Counted from the first letter of the stretch, positions 1 to 6,216 are shown. The stretch is 13,535 nucleotides of DNA from JAKANM01 sp964356495 (GCA_964356495.1 CAYHHR010000024.1:1-13535), one strand, 5' to 3'. Translations and numbers: made by a program. Notes: generated from the letters alone by a model not told the origin.

Positions 1-1
1 T

Positions 2-1255
2 GATAAATTATCCGATCGCGTTGGGAGCCGCTATTTATTTGCTGTTGTTAAAATCGGCAACAATATATTTGGCCGTGCCGGCCAAGCCGTCGACGACAAG
101 GCCGCCCGCTTGATTGAAGACTCCGAAATTAAAGACATCCGCGTCCGTTCGCTCCTCCAATGCAAATTTCCAAAAGCGGTTTGCCGCAAATGTTACGGTT
201 ATGATCTGTCGAGCAACGGCGAAGTCGCTATGGGCACGGCGGTCGGCATTATCGCCGCGCAGTCCATCGGTGAACCAGGCACTCAGCTAACGCTCCGCAC
301 CTTCCATACTGGTGGTGCCGCCGGCGGTGCTGATATTACTCAAGGTTTGCCGCGCGTTGAAGAATTATTCGAAGTACGCACCCCGAAGCACCAAGCCGTG
401 CTCTCTGAAGTCGCCGGCAAGCTCGAGATCGAAGACGCCGACGGCAAGATCGTTACCGCTCCGTCAGGCAAGAAGATTTTCGAAGGCCGCCGCGGACAAA
501 AAATCGCGAAAATTCATTTTGAAGGAATGGATGAAATGAAGATCAAGGTGAAATCCGAAGATGAAGTTCTCGTCAAAGACGGCGCCGAGGTTGAAACTGA
601 CACCGTCCTCGTCGTTCGCGGTTCATCCGGCGAAGAAATTAAAGCTAAATATCCAGGCAAAGTTAAAATTACCAAGACTACCGTGAGCCTCGAATATGAA
701 GGCCCGCGCGTCCGCGAGTATATTATTCCGCTAGGATATAAGATTCTCGCCAAGTCAGGTGATATGATAGAGAAAGGCCAACAGCTCACCGACGGCAGTA
801 TCAATCTCCAGGAATTGTTTGAACTCCGAGGCCGCGCCGCCGTTCAGCGCTATGTGCTTACCGAAGTCCAGGGCATCTATTCCTCTCAAGGTCAAAAAGT
901 TAACGACAAACACGTTGAGCTTATTATTCGCCAAATGTTCAGCCGCGTGTACGTCGAAGACGCTTGCGACACCGATCTTCTACCGGGTGAAATTGTTGAG
1001 AAGGCGTTGTTCGAAGTTTCCAATAAACAAATCAAGAAAGCCGGCGGCAAACCGGCCACTGCCCGCGAGCTTCTGCTTGGCATCAGCAAGGTTGCTCTCT
1101 CGACTCAGAGCTTCCTCTCCGCCGCGTCATTCCAAGAGACGGCTCGCATCCTTATCAATACTGCCTCGACCGGCAAGATTGATTACCTCGAGGGTCTCAA
1201 AGAAAACGTCATCATCGGCCGCCTGATTCCGGTCGGGACAGGGTACAAAAAATAG
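2..1255 (+). CDS. rpoC: DNA-directed RNA polymerase subunit beta' (C-terminal part, 5' end outside window)
   Basis: This is the largest subunit of the transcribing core enzyme; only the last 417 codons are in the window. The frame is open from base 2, so the TTG at 110 is internal and not a start. Three cysteines at 161, 182 and 191 (spacing 7 then 3) match the second zinc site of bacterial beta' (E. coli C888/C895/C898). Directly after comes the near-invariant trigger-loop segment (GTAVGIIAAQSIGEPGTQLT, from about base 239), followed by RTFHTGGAA. There is no large insertion in the trigger loop of the kind found in E. coli. The end is also typical (FLSAASFQETARIL, then KENVIIGRLIPVGTG), and the protein stops soon after, so the C-terminal tail is short. 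Identification is very secure. Confidence 0.98.
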   Translation, partial: DKLSDRVGSRYLFAVVKIGNNIFGRAGQAVDDKAARLIEDSEIKDIRVRSLLQCKFPKAVCRKCYGYDLSSNGEVAMGTAVGIIAAQSIGEPGTQLTLRTFHTGGAAGGADITQGLPRVEELFEVRTPKHQAVLSEVAGKLEIEDADGKIVTAPSGKKIFEGRRGQKIAKIHFEGMDEMKIKVKSEDEVLVKDGAEVETDTVLVVRGSSGEEIKAKYPGKVKITKTTVSLEYEGPRVREYIIPLGYKILAKSGDMIEKGQQLTDGSINLQELFELRGRAAVQRYVLTEVQGIYSSQGQKVNDKHVELIIRQMFSRVYVEDACDTDLLPGEIVEKALFEVSNKQIKKAGGKPATARELLLGISKVALSTQSFLSAASFQETARILINTASTGKIDYLEGLKENVIIGRLIPVGTGYKK

Positions 1256-1272
1256 GAATTATAAAAACTTCA

Positions 1273-1305
1273 AACACACCCCTTGCTAACCACAGGGGGT
1301 GTGTT
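1273..1305 (+). terminator. Hairpin downstream of rpoC (possible intrinsic terminator)
   Basis: A perfect 10-bp stem pairs AACACACCCC (1273-1282) with GGGGTGTGTT (1296-1305) around a 13-base loop. It starts 18 bases after the rpoC stop. The following tract (ATAATTAATTTG) is A/T rich but not a true T-run, so termination may be partial. The right arm runs into the -10 box of the next promoter. Confidence 0.6.
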
Positions 1306-1310
1306 ATAAT
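1283..1310 (+). promoter_or_regulatory. Sigma70-type promoter with extended -10 for the coiled-coil protein gene
   Basis: A perfect -10 hexamer TATAAT lies at 1305-1310, preceded by TGT (1302-1304), the TGn of an extended -10. A weaker -35-like TTGCTA sits at 1283-1288, 16 bases upstream. The start would be near 1317, giving a leader of about 34 bases before the ATG at 1351. The promoter lies within the rpoC terminator hairpin: its -35 is in the loop and its -10 touches the right arm. Confidence 0.65.
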
Positions 1311-1350
1311 TAATTTGTCGAGAATATTTAATTCTTAATTAAAAATATTT

Positions 1351-1842
1351 ATGCGTAAAATCATTTCAACTCTTCTGATCAGTTCGGTGATTCTCTCTGC
1401 TACGCCAGTGTTGGCTAGAGGCGGTGAAAATTCGGGGGAGCGAAATCTGGCCTCCGTGGCTGCCAGGTCAAGTACCCTAAAAGACAATATCGAATCTGCC
1501 AAAGGAAAATTTCTTGAGGAAAAATCAAAGGAGAGTCGCGAGGCCTTAAAAAAGGCTAAGGACGCACGCAAGGAAGCAATAAAAAAAGCCAATGAAGATC
1601 GGAAGGCCAATCAGAAAAAATTGAAGGAACAAAGAAAAGCCAAGATGGCGGCATATCAGGCCGCTGTCAAAAAGGCACAAGCTGATTATAAAGCTGCTAT
1701 GCAAAATGCTCGTAAGACATACCTAGCCGCGATGTTGGAAGCGAAGAAGCTACTGTCATCATGGACACCTACTACCACTCCAAATCCAGCGCCAACGCCG
1801 ACTTCAACCCCTACAAACACTACCACCACTTCAACTCCATAA
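1351..1842 (+). CDS. Secreted lysine/alanine-rich coiled-coil protein with Thr/Pro tail
   Basis: The function is unknown. The 163-residue protein starts with a signal peptide: MRK, a hydrophobic stretch at residues 4-17, and a probable signal peptidase I site after VLA (residue 22). Residues about 44-137 are almost entirely K, A, E, R and Q with no proline, which predicts one long helix or coiled coil rich in positive charge. Residues 138-163 are a low-complexity tail of T, P, S and N, like a flexible wall-spanning or linker segment. No transmembrane helix follows the signal, no sorting motif is visible, and there is no lipobox. It has its own promoter and terminator, so it is probably a single-gene unit. 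The build (export signal, charged helix, Thr/Pro tail) suggests a cell-surface or surface-polymer-binding role, but that is inference. Confidence 0.85.
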   Translation: MRKIISTLLISSVILSATPVLARGGENSGERNLASVAARSSTLKDNIESAKGKFLEEKSKESREALKKAKDARKEAIKKANEDRKANQKKLKEQRKAKMAAYQAAVKKAQADYKAAMQNARKTYLAAMLEAKKLLSSWTPTTTPNPAPTPTSTPTNTTTTSTP

Positions 1843-1857
1843 TCTAACCTAAAAATT

Positions 1858-1894
1858 ATCCCTTCCGCCTGATGTGGAGGGGATTTTTTTTATT
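1858..1894 (+). terminator. Intrinsic terminator after the coiled-coil gene
   Basis: The 9-bp stem ATCCCTTCC (1858-1866) / GGAGGGGAT (1876-1884) contains one T-G wobble. It is followed directly by an uninterrupted T-run and a further T-rich stretch. This is a classic Rho-independent layout starting 15 bases past the stop codon at 1840-1842. Confidence 0.85.
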
Positions 1895-1943
1895 TTGTAC
1901 TTTATGCTAAGATGACTGCATAAATCATTGATAATTAAATTTT

Positions 1944-2522
1944 ATGTACACGGCCAAAAACTTCGAAACACTTCTCGGCCTGCCTGGTTTTAGTGATCAG
2001 ATGCTGAAAAATCACTTTACTTTATATCAAGGATACGTTACCAATTTTAATAAGCTTAACGATATTTTGGTGGCGCTGGAAAAGGACGGCAAGTTCGGAA
2101 CGCCGGAATATTCTGAACTGAATCGCCGCTTCGGTTGGGAGTGGAATGGGATGCGTTTGCACGAGCTGTACTTTGGGAACATGACCCCGAAAAGCGGCTC
2201 TGCCGCCTCGGGGCAAGCCGGTCTGATGAAAAAAATTATTAAGGAATTTGGATCGCTAGAAGCATTTGAGAAAGATTTTCGAGCGATGGCGGCGATGCGC
2301 GGCATTGGTTGGGTAGTCCTTTATTTTGATCGGGAGGCCGACAGGCTCTTCAATGTATGGATCAACGAGCATGACACTGGCCACTTCACCGGTTGTGTTC
2401 CTCTTCTCGTGATGGACGTGTTTGAGCATGCCTATATGCTCGACTATGGGATTAAACGCGCGGATTACATCGAAACGTTTATGAAATCGATTGATTGGAA
2501 AAAGGTAGCGGAACGAATTTAG
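1944..2522 (+). CDS. Superoxide dismutase, Fe/Mn family (variant active site)
   Basis: Dismutes superoxide to oxygen and hydrogen peroxide. It has 192 residues, normal for the family, with no signal peptide. The four metal ligands can be placed: H24 (in KNHF), H73 (in RLHELYF), D158 and H162 (in DVFEHAY). RADYI after the last motif is also typical. Several second-sphere features differ from E. coli SodA/SodB. The N-terminal HH pair before the gateway tyrosine is replaced (LYQGYVTN) and the ligand-to-Tyr31 spacing is one residue shorter. The Gln found four residues before the second His in FeSOD is Gly69. The position of SodA Gln146 appears to be His143 (NEHD). The usual Trp in DVWEHAY is Phe160. 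Metal preference therefore cannot be read off by the usual rules. The start ATG has no Shine-Dalgarno; an extended -10-like TGCTAAGAT lies at 1905-1913. ruvC starts one base after the stop, suggesting co-transcription. Confidence 0.93.
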   Translation: MYTAKNFETLLGLPGFSDQMLKNHFTLYQGYVTNFNKLNDILVALEKDGKFGTPEYSELNRRFGWEWNGMRLHELYFGNMTPKSGSAASGQAGLMKKIIKEFGSLEAFEKDFRAMAAMRGIGWVVLYFDREADRLFNVWINEHDTGHFTGCVPLLVMDVFEHAYMLDYGIKRADYIETFMKSIDWKKVAERI

Positions 2523-2523
2523 T

Positions 2524-3045
2524 ATGCGGATCCTCGGGATTGATCCTGGTTTTGGGAGAGTCGGTTTTGGCGTTATTGAGCAGGTGAATGGGAACGACCT
2601 GCCTCATCGGCAGGCAGGCTGGAAAGCGGTTGCGTTTGGTTGTATTGAAACGTCATCCAAAAAAAAATTCGTCGATCGGCTCCTCGAGGTCCGCAATGAA
2701 CTCGTCGCGCTGATTAAAAAATATCAGCCGGCGCGTGTTGCCGTTGAGGAATTATTTTTCTTTAAAAATGTAAAAACCGCGATCGAAGTCGGGCAGGCGA
2801 GAGGGGTGATACTTCTGACGGCGGTGGAGAGTGGCCTACCGGTGGACGAGTTCACGCCGCTTCAGGTCAAGCAGTCGATGACTGGCTATGGCCGCGCCGA
2901 GAAAGGCCAGATGCAGAAAATCGTCGCGACGATCCTGGGTTTGAAGGAAAAAATTAAATCTGATGACGCGGCCGACGCGCTCGCCGTCGCCCTTACCGCG
3001 GCGCAGTGCTTGTGGATGAGTAGGTTAACAGAGCAGAAAAAATAA
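2524..3045 (+). CDS. ruvC: Crossover junction endodeoxyribonuclease RuvC with an in-frame repeat insertion
   Basis: Resolves Holliday junctions by symmetric nicking, normally with RuvAB, in recombination repair. It has 173 residues. The RNase-H-like catalytic acids are all present: D7 (GIDPG), E75 (VAVEEL), D148 and D151 (DDAADALA). GQARGV and the QVKQSMTGYGRAEK stretch are standard RuvC landmarks. Residues 24-33 (NDLPHRQAGW) are extra compared with E. coli RuvC and shift E66 to 75. They are encoded by a palindromic repeat and fall between the first two core strands, away from the catalytic residues, so the enzyme is probably active. The ATG sits one base after the sod stop (TAG then T), so translation is likely coupled. 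No ruvA or ruvB is in the window. Confidence 0.96.
   Translation: MRILGIDPGFGRVGFGVIEQVNGNDLPHRQAGWKAVAFGCIETSSKKKFVDRLLEVRNELVALIKKYQPARVAVEELFFFKNVKTAIEVGQARGVILLTAVESGLPVDEFTPLQVKQSMTGYGRAEKGQMQKIVATILGLKEKIKSDDAADALAVALTAAQCLWMSRLTEQKK
2598..2618 (+). repeat. Palindromic repeat inside ruvC
   Basis: CCTGCCT (2598-2604) and AGGCAGG (2612-2618) form a perfect 7-bp inverted repeat around CATCGGC. It is translated in frame as part of LPHRQAG, a segment that ordinary RuvC lacks. This resembles the protein-coding palindromic elements known from Rickettsia, but is not necessarily related to them. Confidence 0.75.
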
Positions 3046-3070
3046 GTAATAAGAAGTAGGGCGTTCGCAC

Positions 3071-3124
3071 ACTGTCCTCCCCTTAGGAAGGGGAGGTGGT
3101 CGCCCGAGGCGACCGGAGGAGTCC
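3071..3124 (+). repeat. Double-hairpin dispersed repeat, copy A
   Basis: This 54-bp element contains two adjacent hairpins: CCTCCCCTT/AAGGGGAGG (9 bp, loop AGG) and GGTCGCC/GGCGACC (7 bp, loop CGA). A second copy in inverted orientation lies at 4076-4130. It begins 26 bases after the ruvC stop. There is no T-run, so it is not a standard terminator, though a transcript would fold strongly here. Confidence 0.85.
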
Positions 3125-3336
3125 AAGCTATGACAGTATTAAAAACTCCTTTACTTCGCTCTCATTCGCCCACCTTTCGTCAATCGCATAAAAAAAAGTG
3201 TAAAAATTTTATTTCGGCTAACGTCCGAGAATAACCGAAGGTTGCTGATGGTAAAATAAGCCGAAGGCTTATTATTAGCAACTTTGAGCGAATGAAGTTA
3301 GATGGTTACTCACTGTTAGCCGATGTTGGGCCGTTT
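3125..3336. other. Intergenic stretch between copy A and the Ig-like gene
   Basis: No convincing gene is seen. The left part (3125-3214) is A/T-rich and unremarkable apart from a T/A-rich stretch near 3190-3212. The right part holds the 108-bp fold-back element at 3215-3322, directly downstream of the Ig-like gene stop (minus strand). Confidence 0.6.
3215..3322 (-). repeat. 108-bp imperfect fold-back element, attC-like
   Basis: The ends CGGCTAAC (3215-3222) and GTTAGCCG (3315-3322) are perfect 8-bp inverted repeats. Further in, TAACC (3232-3236) pairs with GGTTA (3304-3308), GTTGCT (3241-3246) with AGCAAC (3277-3282), and AATAAGCC (3255-3262) with GGCTTATT (3266-3273) around a GAA tip. Paired blocks separated by unpaired spacers, terminal GCTAAC/GTTAGC boxes, a length near 100 bp and a position just past a stop codon all resemble integron attC sites. 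Against it, the third variable base of GTTRRRY is C, the spacers are unequal, and no integrase is present. A non-autonomous fold-back transposable element is an alternative. Confidence 0.5.
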
Positions 3337-3873
3337 TTATTGGTTACAAATCCCTGGCAATTCACCGGAATTAGTAAATGTGATCGGCTCACTAATATTT
3401 TCTGAACTTCTGCACGCCCCAGTTTTGTCGGTGGCGGGATCTTCAGTCGAAACGACAATGGTGAGGTTCTTGCTGCAAGGTTCTGCTAAAGCAAACTCAA
3501 AATTCCCTTTTGAATTCACTGTGGATGCCCCTCCGCTTGCATAGGAATTGATCGAAATACAAGCGAGTTCATTCTTTGGATAATTAACGTATGCCCAGAT
3601 TTCACTGTTAGGTTTTGCCGTGCCTTTGATTGTGACACCGTCAACGGTGGCACCATTTGCTGGATAAGTAATGACTGGCTTGTTGCTTTTGACGACAGGT
3701 TGAGTGGCTGCATTGTTAGTAGCGGGTGTCGTAGGCTGACTGGCTGTCTCTTTTTCCACAGGCAAAAACGTAGTGGAATTTTGAGTTTGCCAATAATAAA
3801 CGCCGCCGCCGACAACAACAGCTGTGATTACTACTGAGAGGACGATTGTCCACGGATTTGTTTTGTTCTCCAT
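3337..3873 (-). CDS. Membrane-anchored protein with Ig-like extracellular domain
   Basis: The function is unknown. The 178 residues have three parts. A short cytosolic start (MENKTNP) is followed by one hydrophobic helix (about 8-28) with no cleavage site, i.e. an N-terminal anchor. A T/P/N/Q-rich linker covers about 29-64. A beta-rich domain covers 66-178 and opens with PVITYPANGATVDG then IKGTAKPNSEIWAYVN, the pattern of bacterial Ig-like folds. Four cysteines (105, 133, 154, 176) lie only in the outer domain and could form two disulfides. The gene is alone on the minus strand between two plus-strand genes, inside an island bounded by inverted repeats. No Shine-Dalgarno is seen before the ATG; a TACAAT -10-like box lies at 3911-3906 without a good -35. 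Adhesion or ligand binding at the surface is plausible but inferred. Confidence 0.85.
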   Translation of the reverse strand: MENKTNPWTIVLSVVITAVVVGGGVYYWQTQNSTTFLPVEKETASQPTTPATNNAATQPVVKSNKPVITYPANGATVDGVTIKGTAKPNSEIWAYVNYPKNELACISINSYASGGASTVNSKGNFEFALAEPCSKNLTIVVSTEDPATDKTGACRSSENISEPITFTNSGELPGICNQ

Positions 3874-4075
3874 AAAGATTAGGATTAATGATTAAAACTG
3901 AGTGAATTGTATGTTAATGGCCTGGATAAAAACAGACCAATTTCAGCTAACTCGTTTAAGGAAGAATTGTTTTCGGTTAGCACACAGGATATTGTATTGT
4001 AGGCACGCTTTTGATAGCGTACAATGTAGTCATTGGTAGGAGTATATCAACTTAATTTGCGTGCAACAAGAGCCG
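3874..4075. other. Intergenic region upstream of the Ig-like gene, with hairpins
   Basis: No gene is seen. Two local inverted repeats occur: GCTAAC (3946-3951) with GTTAGC (3976-3981) around 24 bases, and ATTGT..ACGC (3996-4008) with GCGTACAAT (4017-4025), which has a 4-base AGGC bulge. The TTTCAGCTAAC at 3941-3951 differs by one base from TTTCGGCTAAC at 3212-3222, so a related box lies on each side of the Ig-like gene in the same orientation. Confidence 0.5.
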
Positions 4076-4130
4076 GGACTCCTCCGGTCGTTTTAGGCGA
4101 CCACCTCCTCTTAAGGAAGAGGAGGACAGT
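4076..4130 (-). repeat. Double-hairpin dispersed repeat, copy B (inverted)
   Basis: The reverse complement aligns with copy A over its full 55 bases. The first 10 bases (ACTGTCCTCC), the core GAGGTGGTCGCC and the last 15 (CGACCGGAGGAGTCC) are identical. The first hairpin is CCTCCTCTT/AAGAGGAGG: relative to copy A, a C-G pair has become T-A on both arms, so pairing is preserved. The second hairpin is reduced to GGTCG/CGACC. It ends 28 bases before the methyltransferase ATG and probably lies in its leader. Confidence 0.85.
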
Positions 4131-4158
4131 AAACGTGTCGCCTCGTAATAAAAAAACT

Positions 4159-4623
4159 ATGAATGAAAAATTTGTTTTGATTATTCCCAGTATCCGCAGC
4201 GGACACAATGTCGGCGCGATGTTTCGCACCGCTGACGGCGCTGGCGTCGACAAGCTGTATCTCACCGGCTATACTCCATGCCCACCTCATGTGCAGGTAG
4301 ATAAGGTTTCGCTGGGAGCCGAAAAATGGGTGCTGTGGGAACACGTAAAAAACACTGTTCCTCTCATCAAAAAATTGAAACGGGATGGTTTTAATATTGT
4401 TGCCTTGGAACAAACCCGAAGAAGTGTTAATATACATACGTGGCAGCCGAAATTTCCACTGGCGTTGTTGGTCGGAAATGAAAAGACCGGCGTAACGGCC
4501 AATATTTTAAAGCATTGCGACGCCACTATCCACCTGCCGATGCGAGGAAAAAAGAAAAGTTTGAACGTCAGCGTGGCGGCCGGGATCACGATGTATCATT
4601 TATCTTATGCAATCCACAATTAG
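4159..4623 (+). CDS. SpoU/TrmH-family RNA 2'-O-ribose methyltransferase
   Basis: Transfers methyl from S-adenosylmethionine to a ribose 2'-OH in tRNA or rRNA. It has 154 residues, i.e. just the trefoil-knot SPOUT catalytic domain, as in the shorter members of the family. The three family motifs are clear: NVGAMFRTADGAG (17-29, with the conserved Asn17 and Arg23), LLVGNEKTGV (103-112), and IHLPMRG..KSLNVSVAAGI (124-143). The frame is open further upstream to an ATG at 4033, but that extension would translate the dispersed repeat (copy B) and has no family similarity. The ATG at 4159, just before VLIIPSIRS, is preferred although it has no Shine-Dalgarno. The substrate (e.g. tRNA G18, tRNA wobble position or a rRNA site) cannot be told from sequence alone. 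The next gene overlaps its end by 17 bases. Confidence 0.92.
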   Translation: MNEKFVLIIPSIRSGHNVGAMFRTADGAGVDKLYLTGYTPCPPHVQVDKVSLGAEKWVLWEHVKNTVPLIKKLKRDGFNIVALEQTRRSVNIHTWQPKFPLALLVGNEKTGVTANILKHCDATIHLPMRGKKKSLNVSVAAGITMYHLSYAIHN

Positions 4624-5221
4624 AATTTTTAGAATCATCCACTTAAATTTACCGCCATTATTTCCGGAAGCGACCAGCGAAAGTATGGGACGTTTTTTAG
4701 ATAAGTTTGAAAAAAAACCGACCTCGCTGAATGATCTCGAAGATGTGATGGTGAATTTTGGTTATGAAGTCTGGCCTTGGAACAAAGCTTACCGGGAATT
4801 TTTTGTGAGTTGCGAAAAAAAGATGGGCGGACATTTCCTGGCATCAAAATCAGATTTGGCGATCAGTGACGCTTTGTTTGCGATCCAGAGGGATTTACGC
4901 GCGCTTACTAATCAGGAAATATTAAGCACCGAAAAGGCAAATTATTTACGACGAGTGGAGGAACACAGGAAGACCGTTCAGTCGGTACAAAAAATTCTTG
5001 CCGACCTCAGACAAACGGCTGAAGCAATGTCGGATCATCCGGCTTTGGCAGACGAGATCAGATCAAAAGTTAGAGGTTTTGAACATAGTCTTTGCGGACT
5101 TGGCCCCGAGCTTGATTGTTTAGCGGTGGAGAAGTCGCCGGAGTTTTTTGAGGGGCGGCGCGCCGAATTAAATCACTTGCGCGGTATTAATCATTCCGTG
5201 GTGATTAATTTTGAAGAATAG
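4607..5221 (+). CDS. Uncharacterised soluble helical protein
   Basis: I cannot assign a function. The 204-residue protein has no signal peptide or membrane segment. Residues about 15-70 (PPLFPEATSES, FLDKFEKKP, DLEDVMVNFGYEVWPWNKAY) look like a defined folded domain with aromatic and acidic residues. From about 70 to 180 it is largely amphipathic helix with coiled-coil character (many E, K, R, Q, L and A). The chosen ATG overlaps the methyltransferase stop by 17 bases in another frame, implying translational coupling. A second ATG at 4685 (Met27) is a possible later start, but would drop the PPLFPEATSES part. It ends 6 bases before the end of the convergent kinase gene. My impression is a lineage-restricted Parcubacteria family, but this was not checked. 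Confidence 0.75.
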   Translation: MQSTIRIFRIIHLNLPPLFPEATSESMGRFLDKFEKKPTSLNDLEDVMVNFGYEVWPWNKAYREFFVSCEKKMGGHFLASKSDLAISDALFAIQRDLRALTNQEILSTEKANYLRRVEEHRKTVQSVQKILADLRQTAEAMSDHPALADEIRSKVRGFEHSLCGLGPELDCLAVEKSPEFFEGRRAELNHLRGINHSVVINFEE

Positions 5222-5227
5222 ATTTTT

Positions 5228-6214
5228 CTAAACAGCGATCGGACCGATGGTTTTGAATTTATTTAGAAACGGTTCAATACATTCGCGATTAAGAAGACCA
5301 GAATGCGGGTCTTCTTTTTGAATTACCGCGGCGCTATTCGCGATGCCCCAGGCGAGGGCGTGCTTCAGATCATGTTCGTAAAATCTGGCGGCAAGGTAGC
5401 CGGCGGAAAAGGCGTCGCCGGCGCCGGTTTTGGAGATGACCGCAACCGGAAAAGATTTCATATGCCAAAGTTCATCTTTGTTGCCGGCCCAGGCGCCGCG
5501 TTCCGCATCGGTCAGAGCCACTTCCTTCGCACCCATTTTTAGCAATCGGTGAATTAGAGCGCCATAGGTTTTATCTTTTTCCAGAGATTCGCCAGTAATC
5601 GATTCCGCCTCTTCGAGATTGACGATGAGGAGGTCGGCGCGCGAGACTATTTCGGGGAGGTAGGCGCGGCCGAATTTTAACAGGCTGGAACCGGGGTTGA
5701 AAGCCAGCCGAACCGTCGGGTGGCGTTTGAGGTAGTCAATCAAATCTTCATGCAGTGACTCAAAACCTTCGGAGAGTCCGGTGTAGTAGACCCAGGCAGT
5801 TTCAGGTTCCGGTTTCGGCCAAAAATAATTTTTGCGATCGGAATACGACAAAATGGTGCGCTCTTCCTTGTAGTTGAGGACGACGGAGTAGCGCGTGTGT
5901 GATTTCTTATCGGTCGAGAGGTAGCCGGTGTCGACGCCATATTTTGCCAACTCGCGAATGGCCATCTTGCCATTGGCATCGTCCCCAACGGTACTCAGGA
6001 TGGTTGACTCGAGGCCAAGTTTTGTCGCCCCGACGCTGACATTGGCCGCGTTGCCGCCAAGATTTTGCGAGCTGTGCCTAATTGGAATTTTACTGCCATA
6101 ATCAAAACACAGCTTAATCTTCCCGTGCGGGATCAGCTGGCAGCCGCTATTCGAATCGTCGATTCGGACATGGGTATCGATGACTGGGTCGCCGATGGCG
6201 AGGAGATTGAACAT
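5228..6214 (-). CDS. PfkB/ribokinase-family carbohydrate kinase
   Basis: Phosphorylates a sugar, sugar phosphate or nucleoside with ATP. It has 328 residues, normal for the family. Visible signatures are the substrate-side glycine motif NLGGNAANVS (GGNAAN at 53-58), VNLEEAE for the N-x-x-E Mg/phosphate region, and the C-terminal TGAGDAFSAG motif with the catalytic base Asp267 and the anion hole at 264-267. Family members cannot be told apart by eye (ribokinase, adenosine kinase, fructokinase, 1-phosphofructokinase). It is the last gene of the rpiB-rpe-reductase operon, with a 2-base gap to the reductase, which favours a pentose- or ribose-linked substrate. The long segment at 20-45 before GGN is slightly unusual. 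It converges with the preceding plus-strand gene, leaving only 6 bases between stops. Confidence 0.9.
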   Translation of the reverse strand: MFNLLAIGDPVIDTHVRIDDSNSGCQLIPHGKIKLCFDYGSKIPIRHSSQNLGGNAANVSVGATKLGLESTILSTVGDDANGKMAIRELAKYGVDTGYLSTDKKSHTRYSVVLNYKEERTILSYSDRKNYFWPKPEPETAWVYYTGLSEGFESLHEDLIDYLKRHPTVRLAFNPGSSLLKFGRAYLPEIVSRADLLIVNLEEAESITGESLEKDKTYGALIHRLLKMGAKEVALTDAERGAWAGNKDELWHMKSFPVAVISKTGAGDAFSAGYLAARFYEHDLKHALAWGIANSAAVIQKEDPHSGLLNRECIEPFLNKFKTIGPIAV

Positions 6215-6216
6215 AA

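Noticed and set aside
110..112. TTG as the start of an RNA polymerase gene
   Set aside because: The same frame is open to the window edge and codes for conserved beta' sequence upstream, so the gene is truncated by the window.
3323..3544. Plus-strand open frame opposite the Ig-like gene
   Set aside because: It overlaps the 3' part of the well-formed Ig-like protein and shows no protein-like motifs; it is an antisense shadow.
4033..4158. N-terminal extension of the SpoU-type methyltransferase from an ATG at 4033
   Set aside because: The extension translates repeat copy B and has no family similarity; the family domain begins right after the ATG at 4159.
5186..5209. ATTAATCA/TGATTAAT hairpin as a terminator between the convergent genes
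   Set aside because: It is within the coding end of the uncharacterised gene, has an A/T stem and an 8-base loop, and no T-run directly follows in either direction.
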